From: Legionella sp. PATHC032
GTDB lineage: Bacteria > Pseudomonadota > Gammaproteobacteria > Legionellales > Legionellaceae
NCBI RefSeq assembly: GCF_026191185.1
Contig: NZ_JAPHOV010000001.1
Location: 1,669,001 to 1,733,000, forward strand
Reading direction: 5' to 3'
DNA length: 64,000 nt
The notes beneath the pieces are model-generated. The model saw only the letters and a program-made list of their open reading frames with translations. It did no database searches and was not told the origin of the DNA. Below, piece after piece: positions 1 to 8,664 of the stretch (positions are counted from its first letter, which is position 1; each line of letters begins with the position of its first letter). Both the position numbers and the translations under genes were made by a program.

Positions 1-783
1 AATGAGGTTAAACAATTGAATCAGAGCATCATTTTTCGCTCTAAAACTGGCAAAAGTGTTATTCTCCTTACTATCTGCAATATGCTTTGCAAAAGTAATT
101 ACACGATCATCCTTTTCAATCCAACCTACGAACCATCCATGTTGCAAAGGCAATTTTTGGCTTTTATCTTTTGTTAACTGCCGACCCGTTCCCGTTTTTC
201 CATAAAGCTTCCACCCACCAGGCAACTCCTGGATGTACATGATGTTTTTAGTCATGGTATAAGCCTTTTGACTCACGGGTAGTTTTTTATGGATTATTTT
301 TTGTAGAAATTGAATTTGCTCTATTGGAGAGATAGCAAGTGAACTTGAAAGCCAGGCATGGGTTAAGCCGTTATTTTGACCTCTGTCTCCCGAAACATCC
401 TGATTACCGTAGTGAAATGCGTCGACATACCCTTTAAACCGTTTCATGCCCAATTGCCGAGTTAATGCCTGTGAATACCAAACACAGGAGTCTCTGATCC
501 AGGTATGCGGGTTTTGAGGGTACTTCCATACATTCAGATAAAGTTCATATTCTTTTTTGTATGGCCATTCAGGATGCAACTCATCCTTTAATATTCCAGA
601 ATCAAAGCCCATGAGGCTAAGGACAATTTTAAAAGTTGATGCTGGCGAATAGCGTTGATCGCAATCATTGCCCTCACGTTTTAAAACAGTTTGATTTTCT
701 TTTGCTAAAAAACAGGTGCCTTGAGCCCAAGTAGAAACGCAAAATAATAATCCTGTGCACAAAAATATAATTATTTTCTTCAT
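1..783 (-). CDS. loxA: Class D (OXA-type) beta-lactamase, C-terminus cut by window edge
   Basis: Periplasmic serine beta-lactamase that hydrolyses beta-lactams through an acyl-enzyme. Translating the minus strand from the ATG at 783 gives an N-terminal signal peptide (MKKIIIFLCTGLLFCVSTWA) and then the class D motifs in order: STFK with the catalytic Ser and carboxylated Lys, YGN, and KTG in YGKTGTG. The frame stays open to base 1 after 261 codons; OXA-29-like enzymes are about 266 residues, so only a few residues should be missing. It lies 49 bp behind the blaR gene on the same strand with no second BlaI-type dyad in the gap, so it is probably the last gene of a blaI-blaR-bla operon. The symbol follows the L. 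pneumophila class D enzyme described as LoxA, from memory; the enzyme class is secure, the exact allele is not. Confidence 0.9.
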   Translation of the reverse strand, partial: MKKIIIFLCTGLLFCVSTWAQGTCFLAKENQTVLKREGNDCDQRYSPASTFKIVLSLMGFDSGILKDELHPEWPYKKEYELYLNVWKYPQNPHTWIRDSCVWYSQALTRQLGMKRFKGYVDAFHYGNQDVSGDRGQNNGLTHAWLSSSLAISPIEQIQFLQKIIHKKLPVSQKAYTMTKNIMYIQELPGGWKLYGKTGTGRQLTKDKSQKLPLQHGWFVGWIEKDDRVITFAKHIADSKENNTFASFRAKNDALIQLFNLI

Positions 784-832
784 AACAACCTCAACATTTT
801 TGAATATATGGATATGCAAACCCATAAGCTAG

Positions 833-2743
833 TTATCGATTTGCACTGCTCAGAGCATCCATTGCGACATTTCGGAATACCGGTGCGGCCAATTCTCCTC
901 CCGAAACTAATGTCTTTCCATTTTTACTGAAATAACCCTCTTCAATCACGACTAATACAACATAACGCGGATTATCAACTGGCACATACCCGGCAAACAA
1001 AGCAAGATATTTATCATTATTTTCAATTACAGTTCCTGTCTTACCTGCTACAGAAACACCAGGAATAACTGCGAGTTTTCCAGTGCCATTTGTAACAGCA
1101 TTTTCAAGCATATGATTTATTGAGTAAGCGGTTGTTTCTGAAATAATGGCACTATTTCCTCTGTCAAATGAATGTCCTTTGTTAGCAAGAATGGCATAAG
1201 ATTTTATTAGCGATTCGATTGTGACAGGGATATTCTCTCCAAGTGACGCCATTGCCAGTTGTAAATCGTCACTTTGATCCGCTTGCCACCAACTGTTCAT
1301 GTCAAAACCAAATTCAGAGAGTTTTTTACGGATTACTGGTGCTCCAGCCTCTTGAGAAACCTTGATTAGGCACACATTGATAGATTTTGCGATAGCCTCT
1401 GCTAAAGAAGCCGATCCAACATTGGAGTTATAGTTAGTAAATGTTTTGTCTTCTATGTAATAAGGTGAATGACAATCATAGCTCTTTGTTTCATTGCTAT
1501 TCCCTGAATTGATTGCAGCAGCTGCAATAAAAGGTTTAATGGTAGACCCAGGTGAAAAAACACGTGACTTCCAACTGTTTTGTTCTTTATTCTGGCTTGA
1601 TTCAGCAAATGCAATAATATTGCCAGTATTAGGATTAGCTATCGCAATAACCCCTGATTTTGCGTGATAGCGCTTGACCGCAGCCGCAATTTCTCTCTCG
1701 GCAATGTTTTGCATTCCAGGATCCAAGTGAGAAGTATCGACAACTCTTGCCTTGGTACCGCTCAAGGTTCCAGCTGCTGAATAGGCAACACATATTGGCA
1801 TTAAAATAGAAAACCCTGTAAATGCTATCCTTAATAACAAGGATTTAGGGGAGTTGGGTGGATAAGTTGATAACATTGAAATTCTCCTGATGATAAAAGT
1901 ACAGTCTTCGTTTTGTTTGCCCAAAGCCATACCTACCGTGCATGCAAATTTTCGGTTAGATGACAGAGAACATTGAGATACTGTCTTTACAACATTAAAC
2001 AGACAGCGGCCATAGTCATGTGCCGAAATTTTTTGGTGGCCAACCAATACTTCATCACATGAAAGTTCTTGTAAGTCTCTTAAAACACGACACCATTGAG
2101 TAACACCCCGGTTCCAGAAGAAGATAATGCGTATGATTTCGATAAAATAAGCCCATAAACAATCTCCATTACGATGATGTTGTCCTTCATGAGCAATCGC
2201 AATCCTCACATTCCTGGAAGAAGAAAGCAAAGAGACTGGTAATACAATGTAAGCTTTATTAAACAGCAATACTGAGAAAGGGATTTGGCATCGGTGAGAA
2301 ACCTTAATAATTAATTTACCGGAAGTTCGGTACACAATTGCTTCAGTCAACATCAGTTTCAAGTGGCTTAAACCTGATAACAGGTGATAACCACGAAACA
2401 AGACCAACAAACAAAACACTACACAAAAAAGCTGACAATAACTTACATTGATCAATGTAAAGCTAGAAAGCGACTCATGATTGAGTTTTGAAGGTTTTTC
2501 TTTAAAGATAGGTTGTTTTACATACTCTTGCAGAGCATCAAATGATGCATAGTTTAGTCGTTCAGGTTTTTGATCAGGATCTATGCAGTGCACTGCTAAT
2601 GGAGATATGATACAGCTAACTAATAAAAAACGTACTAATTTCAGTTTAAAAGACGGTCTATCCGCTAACCAATGACGCCCTATAAATAGTGAACTGATGA
2701 GAAGCAAACAATGAATACTTAATAAAATTTCTATCAATAACAT
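833..2743 (-). CDS. blaR1: BlaR1/MecR1-type sensor: M56 zinc peptidase fused to an FtsI-type penicillin-binding domain
   Basis: Transmembrane beta-lactam sensor of 636 residues. The N-terminal part has hydrophobic segments near 1-20, 37-52, 97-117 and 305-325, and an M56 metallopeptidase core with HEGQH at 185-189 and a downstream DE pair near 230. The extracytoplasmic part (about 340-636) has penicillin-binding motifs: SxxK as STIK at 400-403, SIN at 454-456 and KTG at 568-570. Classical BlaR1 sensors carry a class D beta-lactamase-like domain; this one instead reads like the transpeptidase domain of FtsI-type PBPs. On acylation the M56 domain is expected to trigger loss of BlaI. Its ATG overlaps the blaI stop by one base (TAATG), which indicates translational coupling. 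The function is inferred from architecture and operon partners; a bifunctional PBP is the alternative. Confidence 0.85.
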   Translation of the reverse strand: MLLIEILLSIHCLLLISSLFIGRHWLADRPSFKLKLVRFLLVSCIISPLAVHCIDPDQKPERLNYASFDALQEYVKQPIFKEKPSKLNHESLSSFTLINVSYCQLFCVVFCLLVLFRGYHLLSGLSHLKLMLTEAIVYRTSGKLIIKVSHRCQIPFSVLLFNKAYIVLPVSLLSSSRNVRIAIAHEGQHHRNGDCLWAYFIEIIRIIFFWNRGVTQWCRVLRDLQELSCDEVLVGHQKISAHDYGRCLFNVVKTVSQCSLSSNRKFACTVGMALGKQNEDCTFIIRRISMLSTYPPNSPKSLLLRIAFTGFSILMPICVAYSAAGTLSGTKARVVDTSHLDPGMQNIAEREIAAAVKRYHAKSGVIAIANPNTGNIIAFAESSQNKEQNSWKSRVFSPGSTIKPFIAAAAINSGNSNETKSYDCHSPYYIEDKTFTNYNSNVGSASLAEAIAKSINVCLIKVSQEAGAPVIRKKLSEFGFDMNSWWQADQSDDLQLAMASLGENIPVTIESLIKSYAILANKGHSFDRGNSAIISETTAYSINHMLENAVTNGTGKLAVIPGVSVAGKTGTVIENNDKYLALFAGYVPVDNPRYVVLVVIEEGYFSKNGKTLVSGGELAAPVFRNVAMDALSSANR

Positions 2744-3162
2744 TACAAAACCTCAGCCTGCTTTTCACCATCTGTTAATTTCTTAAGTGCCTCTTCAATC
2801 GCTTGAATGTCATCATGTTGTAACTTTCTGGCCATCAAAAGTCTTTGGACAAGTGCTCGGGGTTCTCCATCAAAAACATTGGCAACCATATGTTCAATAC
2901 AAGTGCTTTCATACTCGGATTTTGAAACTATGGGCGTAAAAACGTGAGCATAGGAATTCTTTTGACACTCAAGAAATCCCTTTTGTTCCAGCACTTTTAT
3001 TACTGTTGCTACTGTTGTATAGGCTAAAGGTCTTTCTTTAGGCAGATGTGCAACAACCTCCTTAATAGTTACCTTATTAAGGCTCCAGATAATATTCATT
3101 AACTCAAGCTCTACCTCTGTAAGAAGGCGCTCATGGATTGATGAGTTTTTTTTTGCCGACAT
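2743..3162 (-). CDS. blaI: BlaI/MecI-family penicillinase repressor
   Basis: Winged-helix DNA-binding repressor of about 139 residues, expected to bind as a dimer to the dyad just upstream and to be inactivated when BlaR senses a beta-lactam. The family signature is visible in LTEVELELMNIIW near the N-terminus and the recognition region TTVATVIKVLEQKGFL, followed by a C-terminal helical dimerisation part. The longest frame starts at 3183, but an ATG at 3162 is preceded by GGAG (GTGGAGATAAAC-ATG) and is the better start. It is first in the operon, overlaps blaR by one base, and sits 27 bp behind a perfect inverted repeat, so autorepression is likely. Confidence 0.92.
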   Translation of the reverse strand: MSAKKNSSIHERLLTEVELELMNIIWSLNKVTIKEVVAHLPKERPLAYTTVATVIKVLEQKGFLECQKNSYAHVFTPIVSKSEYESTCIEHMVANVFDGEPRALVQRLLMARKLQHDDIQAIEEALKKLTDGEKQAEVL

Positions 3163-3188
3163 GTTTATCTCCACTAACTTCACAAGAT

Positions 3189-3228
3189 CTACTATTTTTA
3201 TAGTAGAATCCTACTATAAAAATAGTAG
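3189..3228. promoter_or_regulatory. BlaI operator dyad
   Basis: Perfect inverted repeat of two 18-bp arms (3189-3206 and 3211-3228) separated by AATC. Each arm is itself nearly symmetric: CTACTA at one end, TAGTAG at the other. BlaI/MecI operators are known dyads with TACTA-like half-sites. The position 27 bp upstream of the blaI start makes this the presumed operator; a TACTAT or TATAAA within it could be the -10 box. A convincing -35 was not found. Confidence 0.8.
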
Positions 3229-3288
3229 AGATGGAATAGTTCTGGAAAAATACTTGGCTACTGGTGGCAATAGTTCACTAGAATCGAG

Positions 3289-3321
3289 CAATCGGGTTGA
3301 TATTTAATATCAACCCGATTG
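3289..3321. terminator. Perfect hairpin downstream of lotB
   Basis: Two 16-base arms (3289-3304 and 3306-3321) are exact reverse complements around one central base, so a hairpin of about 13 bp with a small loop can form. It lies between the end of lotB and the bla operator. No clear U-run follows on either strand, so it may be a transcript-end stabiliser or an insulator rather than a canonical intrinsic terminator. A second, weaker stem (CTAACTC/GAGTTAG) spans 3340-3358 across the lotB stop codon. Confidence 0.5.
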
Positions 3322-3354
3322 ACTTATAGAAAATATTCGCTAACTCCTGGAGAG

Positions 3355-4674
3355 TTAGTTCAATTTAAGCTTTTGTGACAATCCATTGACAGAGTCAGGA
3401 TTTGAGACCTTAGGACTTGAACTAAAAAAACTATAAAGACCATAACCTAAACCTACAATACTGGAAGCAACAGTAGTAGCTAATGCTTCTTCAGCCAAGC
3501 TGTTTCCAGGATCATATTGACCAGATAATATGGCTATCCCCATTAAAGTTATTATCGCAGAAGAGGTACCAATGACCGATGCACCTATCTTCAAAAGAAA
3601 ATTACAATTAGGAGAATCCGTATTCTTGTTTGTCAAATTGGTATCAACTTGACTAAGACCCCTTATTTCGGAAAGACTTTCAATTAATGCAACAAAGGGA
3701 TCTTCATCCAAATGGCCTTTGGGGCAAGTGGCTCTAACCAATGGGGAAGAAACAAGCTTATTGGAGTGTGAAAGAATTTCACTTCTATCTCTTTTATATT
3801 GAGCATAACTTCTTTCATATTCCTCTAACTCTTTTTCTGTCTCCTCAGTTTTTAAAAGAAAATAATGCCCTTGAAGCGCATCAATGGCCACTTCAAAATC
3901 AGGCAAATCAACCTTTGGATTGACATACGCAGCTACAACTGAAGAAATGGAACGATCATATATAGTAAGTGGCTGATTAATAACCTTCATCATGGTCATA
4001 ATTTCAATATAAGATAATTTAACTTGAGGTTTCGCCAAATGTTGGCAATATAATTTATACCCTTCTGCATCCCAATAATTTTTAATTGCCTCTTCATCGG
4101 AGGACGAGTCAACAAAATATTTTTCAAACGGTGAATCCCTATTGATAGAAATGCTTTCGGCGCGATTATAAAAATACTCTAGAAAAGGCTCATTCGCTTC
4201 ATATAACACACCAAATTCTGTAGTTTTTAATTCTTCTTTTGGCATAAATGAGCGATACTCTTTATAATTTTTAAAGGCATTGAATACCCCTTTTTCTCCT
4301 TCCAGCATTTCTTCTTTAGCTGCTAAATTTTTAAGGAGTTGAGTTGGAAGCCATTCTCTAAACAGAAATCCTAAGATTAAGCTCTTTTCAAAAAGATAGC
4401 CTGATGATTCGTGTACGTCATTTTCCTTATCTAATAAAGAAAATAGATTCAATGACTCCGGATTATGAAAAAATTGGAATAATCGTTCTGCTTTACTATC
4501 CTTATCTAGGATTGATTTGAAGTGAAATAAATCATCAGGGAGAGGTAAATTATTAGTTAACAGGTACAGTGCAAAATTATGAAAAAAACAGTTATCAAAA
4601 GCCCCTGAAACATCAACTGCATTTTCTACTCTTTCTTGAAGTGATATTACTTTTTTATCTTTCTTTGTGTGCAT
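3355..4674 (-). CDS. lotB: Dot/Icm effector, OTU-family K63 deubiquitinase LotB (Ceg23)
   Basis: Secreted effector of 439 residues that removes ubiquitin, with preference for K63 chains, in the host cell. The OTU nucleophile motif DNCFFHNF puts Cys at 29, and HYF puts the general base His at 270; both equal the catalytic positions reported for LotB/Ceg23, and Asp21 fits the third residue. Two hydrophobic segments near the C-terminus (about 361-385 and 395-415) match the transmembrane part that places the protein on ER membranes. The gene stands alone, transcribed away from a PmrA-type box. Ceg names mark genes found by co-regulation with effectors, which agrees with that box. Identification is from memory of the family and the residue positions. 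Confidence 0.93.
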   Translation of the reverse strand: MHTKKDKKVISLQERVENAVDVSGAFDNCFFHNFALYLLTNNLPLPDDLFHFKSILDKDSKAERLFQFFHNPESLNLFSLLDKENDVHESSGYLFEKSLILGFLFREWLPTQLLKNLAAKEEMLEGEKGVFNAFKNYKEYRSFMPKEELKTTEFGVLYEANEPFLEYFYNRAESISINRDSPFEKYFVDSSSDEEAIKNYWDAEGYKLYCQHLAKPQVKLSYIEIMTMMKVINQPLTIYDRSISSVVAAYVNPKVDLPDFEVAIDALQGHYFLLKTEETEKELEEYERSYAQYKRDRSEILSHSNKLVSSPLVRATCPKGHLDEDPFVALIESLSEIRGLSQVDTNLTNKNTDSPNCNFLLKIGASVIGTSSAIITLMGIAILSGQYDPGNSLAEEALATTVASSIVGLGYGLYSFFSSSPKVSNPDSVNGLSQKLKLN

Positions 4675-4721
4675 AATTTAATCTATCTCTTTGTTGTTTG
4701 AAACAATTACACTGATTTTTG

Positions 4722-4754
4722 ATTATAAAGAATCATTATTAAGCAAATATTAAG
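4722..4754 (-). promoter_or_regulatory. PmrA box and -10 element of lotB
   Basis: On the minus strand two CTTAAT repeats (4749-4754 and 4738-4743) are spaced 11 bases apart, which is the tandem arrangement of Legionella PmrA response-regulator sites. A perfect TATAAT follows at 4727-4722, 10 bases downstream, and the lotB ATG is about 50 bp further on. This indicates PmrA/PmrB activation of lotB. Confidence 0.75.
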
Positions 4755-4841
4755 AGACAGAACTTGATAAAAGACTCAGAAAAATTCAAATTTGACACTG
4801 GATTTAACTTTTATACTAAGGTGAGTATTGGATGCATCTTG

Positions 4842-5600
4842 TTATCTGGAATAGATTCTTTTATATCCAACAATGATCAATAAAAATACCAGGATAAATG
4901 GTGTAACAAATAGCATCATCAAAGGCCATAGGTTAGAACCTGCATACAAAGCATAGAGCGTATATAACAGTAAAGGCAGGCTAAAAAATAAAGGGAAACA
5001 CGCCAATTTTTTCCATCTCCCCGTCCAATTAAAAAGAATAAAAATTTGCAAAAGCCAATACAAAGGGATTAATAAAAAAAGGAATTGAACAAAATGGGCA
5101 TCCCCCGAAGAGAGAGAAGTCTGAGAGTTAGTAAATACACTGGACTGCTGTTGTTGATTCAGTCTTTGAACCCAGGGTGCTAGTGGTTGATTGTTTTTGC
5201 TGTTTTCATTTTGCCAGACTGCTGACACAGGAGTTGATTTGGTTTGTAAAGCCCTCCAATTAGCATCATAGATTGTGACAGTAATCGAATCAATTTCTGT
5301 TGCATTATCATACGCTACCCAGGCAATAGCTTCTCCTTCACCAGGTGAGTATGCTTGTGATGGATTAAATCTTGCGTTGTCCATGATTTTTTGCCGCAGA
5401 TTTTCCCCTATTGCCTGAAAACGCAAAGGTAGGTCACTCCTATATCGAATAAGCACATACAGAGCCTCATTCTGATTTAATACAACAGGAGATTTGGGAC
5501 TGGTTTCTATTAACTCAACGCTCAATGCAATAGATGGAGCAGAATAGACAGCCAGCATCACTAACAAAAAAAATAGTCTCATCCTTTGAGCCAGTCTCAT
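4842..5600 (-). CDS. Membrane protein with N-terminal DUF4384-like domain
   Basis: Protein of about 252 residues with a signal peptide ending near ALS, an extracytoplasmic beta-rich region whose LNQNEALYVLIRYRSD resembles DUF4384 domains, a Gln-rich linker, and three or four C-terminal hydrophobic segments. The longest frame begins at a TTG (5615), but the ATG at 5600 has AAGGA seven bases upstream and is chosen. It is transcribed in the same direction as truD, 145 bp behind it, and is probably separately transcribed or weakly linked. No enzymatic motif is visible; DUF4384 domains are associated with envelope proteins and sometimes with Ser/Thr kinases, but no kinase is present here. Function unknown. 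Confidence 0.7.
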   Translation of the reverse strand: MRLAQRMRLFFLLVMLAVYSAPSIALSVELIETSPKSPVVLNQNEALYVLIRYRSDLPLRFQAIGENLRQKIMDNARFNPSQAYSPGEGEAIAWVAYDNATEIDSITVTIYDANWRALQTKSTPVSAVWQNENSKNNQPLAPWVQRLNQQQQSSVFTNSQTSLSSGDAHFVQFLFLLIPLYWLLQIFILFNWTGRWKKLACFPLFFSLPLLLYTLYALYAGSNLWPLMMLFVTPFILVFLLIIVGYKRIYSR

Positions 5601-5744
5601 GAACGCATCCTTCAATTCAATAACTATCTATCAATATTATGACAGAAAATTAAGCAAAAATGATTGATCACTACAAAGACATCTTTTTATGTCTAAAAGT
5701 TATTCTAATGCTGATCTATCATAAACACCTATTTATATTGAGGC

Positions 5745-6761
5745 TTAATATTGAACCAATTCACGTAATACCACTGTCGCATAAGAACCAGCGGGCAAGA
5801 CAAATGAAATTTCTAATGTATCCTGCTTTATTGTATATTCCATCTGTTCTACATAAAGGATATTTGCACGCCAGGCCTCTTCCAAACCATTTTTTTCCAA
5901 TCCATCCAACCAGGCAGACCATTCCGCATAAACTTCATTTATTATTTGCAAGGCTTTGCCATTTACCAGATTCTTACTCTTACCGGGTAGAGGGCTCGCA
6001 GGAGAAACATCTCTTTCACTGATTCGTTCTATTAATTGCTCATCCATGCTTTTATCAGTAACAAAGATACTGTTTGATCCACCAAGCTGTATAACATCCC
6101 CCAATAAAGGCAAATTCCATGAAGATTCTTTTACACGCCGCGACAGAATCAAATTATATAACCATGCTCGAGCTGCGGAAAAGTACATCCCTTTTAAAAA
6201 TTTATCTTTTATTTTGCGTCCTTGTACTAGCATTTCCTCTGCTTTTATTAAATTTCCACCATCTCGACCAAAACGCTGCTCACCGAAATAATTTGGAACC
6301 CCCTTTAATTTAACTTGTTCAATACGATGTATTAAATCCTCCTCATTAGATATATTTCTTAAAGTGATTGTAAAATGATTTCCTGATAAAAAACCTGGCT
6401 TTAGTTTTTTATTATGACGCGTGAATTCAAGTATTTTCCATCCTGGTGCTTCTAGTGTTTCTATACCCTCAATTACCTCTCCAGGTGCATGGATACTGAG
6501 CCATTGCGTTGTTAATGCCTGTTTGTCTTTTAATCCAGCGTAACTTATAAGTTTTATAGGTTTGTTAATTAGCCTGGCTAATGATTTGACAACTTCTTCA
6601 GTGGTTAATCCTCTTTTTTCAATTTTAAGAACTATGTGTTCTCCTTCGCCGCTAAACTGTCCTGCAAACAATTCATTGACTTGAAAATCTTCCGGAAACA
6701 ACTTAAAGGCAGCTGTAGAATTTGGAATACCATAGGCACGTGGCCAATCTAAAGAGTACAT
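5745..6761 (-). CDS. truD: tRNA pseudouridine(13) synthase TruD
   Basis: Cytoplasmic enzyme that isomerises uridine 13 in tRNA-Glu to pseudouridine. The family motif YAGLKDKQA contains the catalytic Asp (residue 79 from the chosen start), and the downstream [15 protein letters not shown] motif is also typical. The length of 338 residues is normal. The longest frame starts at TTG 6776; the ATG at 6761 has AAGGAG six bases upstream and is preferred. In many gammaproteobacteria truD sits with ispF and surE; here it stands alone between a membrane protein and a divergent hydrolase. Confidence 0.95.
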   Translation of the reverse strand: MYSLDWPRAYGIPNSTAAFKLFPEDFQVNELFAGQFSGEGEHIVLKIEKRGLTTEEVVKSLARLINKPIKLISYAGLKDKQALTTQWLSIHAPGEVIEGIETLEAPGWKILEFTRHNKKLKPGFLSGNHFTITLRNISNEEDLIHRIEQVKLKGVPNYFGEQRFGRDGGNLIKAEEMLVQGRKIKDKFLKGMYFSAARAWLYNLILSRRVKESSWNLPLLGDVIQLGGSNSIFVTDKSMDEQLIERISERDVSPASPLPGKSKNLVNGKALQIINEVYAEWSAWLDGLEKNGLEEAWRANILYVEQMEYTIKQDTLEISFVLPAGSYATVVLRELVQY

Positions 6762-6920
6762 CAAGATCTCCTTCAATAAAAAGCGCTCTAAACTAAATCG
6801 AAAAATTCACTATAATATCAAGAGATTCAGAGCATATTGGTTTAGCTGAAACATTATTTATCTTAACATCGTTTGATATGGCGACTATAAAACATTATGA
6901 TGCAAGATTGCCAACAATGA

Positions 6921-6948
6921 TTGGTTTCAATTATTGATTGACTATAAT
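6921..6948 (+). promoter_or_regulatory. Sigma-70-type promoter for the YheT-like hydrolase
   Basis: TTGGTT at 6921-6926 and a perfect TATAAT at 6943-6948, separated by 16 bases and lying 72 bp upstream of the ATG at 7021. The pair is consistent with a housekeeping promoter in the 260-bp divergent gap. Confidence 0.5.
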
Positions 6949-7020
6949 TTAAGTAAGTATTTTTTTGCTACTTCTAATCTTGGTGGTTAGAGTTTGATTT
7001 TTTATTTTCAGGCTATCAAT

Positions 7021-8004
7021 ATGATTGTAAACAGTTCATTTAGACCAGTGTGGTGGCTAAGTAACAGGCATGCGCAAACTTTATATCCTACTTTAGTAAA
7101 GAAACGGCTAAAACCACCAATTGATTTTCATGAGCGTCTGGAATTACCTGACGGTGATTTTATTGATCTGGCCTGGTCTGTTAATAACTTAAATAAAAAT
7201 ACACCCTTGGTCATATTACTCCATGGTTTGGGTGGAGGTATTAACTCCATTTATGTCAGTGGATTAATGCGAGCGTTTGCCAATGCTGGGTTTCGTTGTG
7301 TTTTAATGCATTTTCGCGGAGCCAGTGAAGAACCTAATCGGATTTTACGTACCTATCATTCCGGTGACACGGCTGATTTTGCTTATTTTCTTGAAATTTT
7401 GGCAAAGAGAGAACCTGCTACAAAAAAAGCCGTCGTCGGCGTATCTTTGGGTGGCAATGTTCTGCTGAAATGGTTGGGCGAAACAGCATCATCTTTATGG
7501 ATAGATGCAGCTGTTGCTGTTTCAGTTCCATTTCAATTAAATTCAGTGGCTGACAGGATGAATCAGGGCTTTTCTCGCCTCTATCAAGCTTACTTATTAA
7601 GTCGACTACGCCGTATTTTTCTAAAAAAATTAAATCACTTAAATAATTCGCCATTTTCAAAAAATGACTTACTTTCCTTAAAAACCTTCTGGGATTTTGA
7701 TGAGCGAATTACAGCACCGATCAATGGATTTAAAAATGCCCACGAATACTACCAAAAAGCAAGTTCCAGACAATACCTTAAAAATATCACCACACCAACT
7801 TTGATTATTCATGCACAAGATGATCCTTTCATGACACCAGACGCCATCCCAACATCGAAAGAATTATCTTCTCAAACCACTTTGGAATTAAGTGAATATG
7901 GGGGGCATGTAGGTTTTATAGCCGGTACAGGAAAAAGCTCAAGCCAACCTGCCTATTGGCTTGAACAGAGAATTCCTGAGTTTTTGTTAGATTATTTATC
8001 TTAA
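7021..8004 (+). CDS. YheT-family alpha/beta hydrolase
   Basis: Predicted hydrolase of 327 residues in the YheT/UPF0017 branch of the alpha/beta-hydrolase fold. The oxyanion region HGLGGG, the nucleophile elbow GVSLGGN with the catalytic Ser, an acid in AQDDPFM, and a His in GGHVGF occur in the expected order. The N-terminal RPVWWLSNRHAQTL is a family signature. The annotated frame can begin at a TTG (6994), but the ATG at 7021 with a weak CAGG upstream fits the family start. Substrate is unknown; relatives act on esters or lipids. Confidence 0.88.
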   Translation: MIVNSSFRPVWWLSNRHAQTLYPTLVKKRLKPPIDFHERLELPDGDFIDLAWSVNNLNKNTPLVILLHGLGGGINSIYVSGLMRAFANAGFRCVLMHFRGASEEPNRILRTYHSGDTADFAYFLEILAKREPATKKAVVGVSLGGNVLLKWLGETASSLWIDAAVAVSVPFQLNSVADRMNQGFSRLYQAYLLSRLRRIFLKKLNHLNNSPFSKNDLLSLKTFWDFDERITAPINGFKNAHEYYQKASSRQYLKNITTPTLIIHAQDDPFMTPDAIPTSKELSSQTTLELSEYGGHVGFIAGTGKSSSQPAYWLEQRIPEFLLDYLS

Positions 8005-8027
8005 AAAGTCAATTGGAATATAATGTT

Positions 8028-8420
8028 TTAGCTGTTTTTTGATACAATCAGTCCTACTGTTGCAGCGGCTGCTAAAGCTACGATACTTAATCCAATATTT
8101 TTAATTGAGAAAAAGTTATAACGATTCGCTTTTTCTATATCTATGCTTTCCTTGGATTTATAAAAAACTGGATTATTGTAAATAACCTTACCCGCCGGTG
8201 TTACCGATTTTCCCGTTATTGCTGTTGCTTCAATTTCTGAATAACCTTCTTCCATCAATTGAACAATACTCTCATCCAATTTGTTTTTATAAGGCGTTGA
8301 AGCAGTACCTATTTTAAGAAACTTTTCATCGATCTGCCCTTCAGTTTGATTATCATTCCATGTGACTCTTTTTTTCTTATCTGATTGAATAAGTTCTTTT
8401 ACTTCTTTCTCATTTTGCAT
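8028..8420 (-). CDS. Small tail-anchored protein, putative Dot/Icm effector
   Basis: Protein of 130 residues with a charged, Lys/Glu-rich N-terminal half and a single hydrophobic segment near the C-terminus (about 108-126) ending in KNS, so it looks like a C-tail-anchored protein. No domain is recognised. The ATG at 8420 has GAGG five bases upstream. The gene is monocistronic. In the Philadelphia map this position corresponds, as I recall, to an effector found by computational screening, but no motif here proves secretion. Upstream (8460-8476) lies a degenerate tandem CTTAAG/CTTGTT that resembles half of a PmrA site. Confidence 0.6.
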   Translation of the reverse strand: MQNEKEVKELIQSDKKKRVTWNDNQTEGQIDEKFLKIGTASTPYKNKLDESIVQLMEEGYSEIEATAITGKSVTPAGKVIYNNPVFYKSKESIDIEKANRYNFFSIKNIGLSIVALAAAATVGLIVSKNS

Positions 8421-8664
8421 GCAATCCTCTCTATGGTGAACTAAAATTTAAACAATTTTAACAAGAAATACTTAAGAAAATATGAACGCAAATGATCATT
8501 TAAAAATAGCGGGTAATTAAAAACTCAGGTGAAATAGAGTTAATTAATGGAATTCTATATTGCACTATAACTTGTTGTTTATTAAACAATTTATTTCAAA
8601 TTAGTATAACCATGAATCATTGCAGAAGATTAAAGCACTTTATCAAAATATTTTATTTACAGAT

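Noticed and set aside
784..832. Second BlaI operator before the beta-lactamase gene
   Set aside because: The 49-bp gap has no TACTA-type inverted repeat, so only the dyad upstream of blaI is called.
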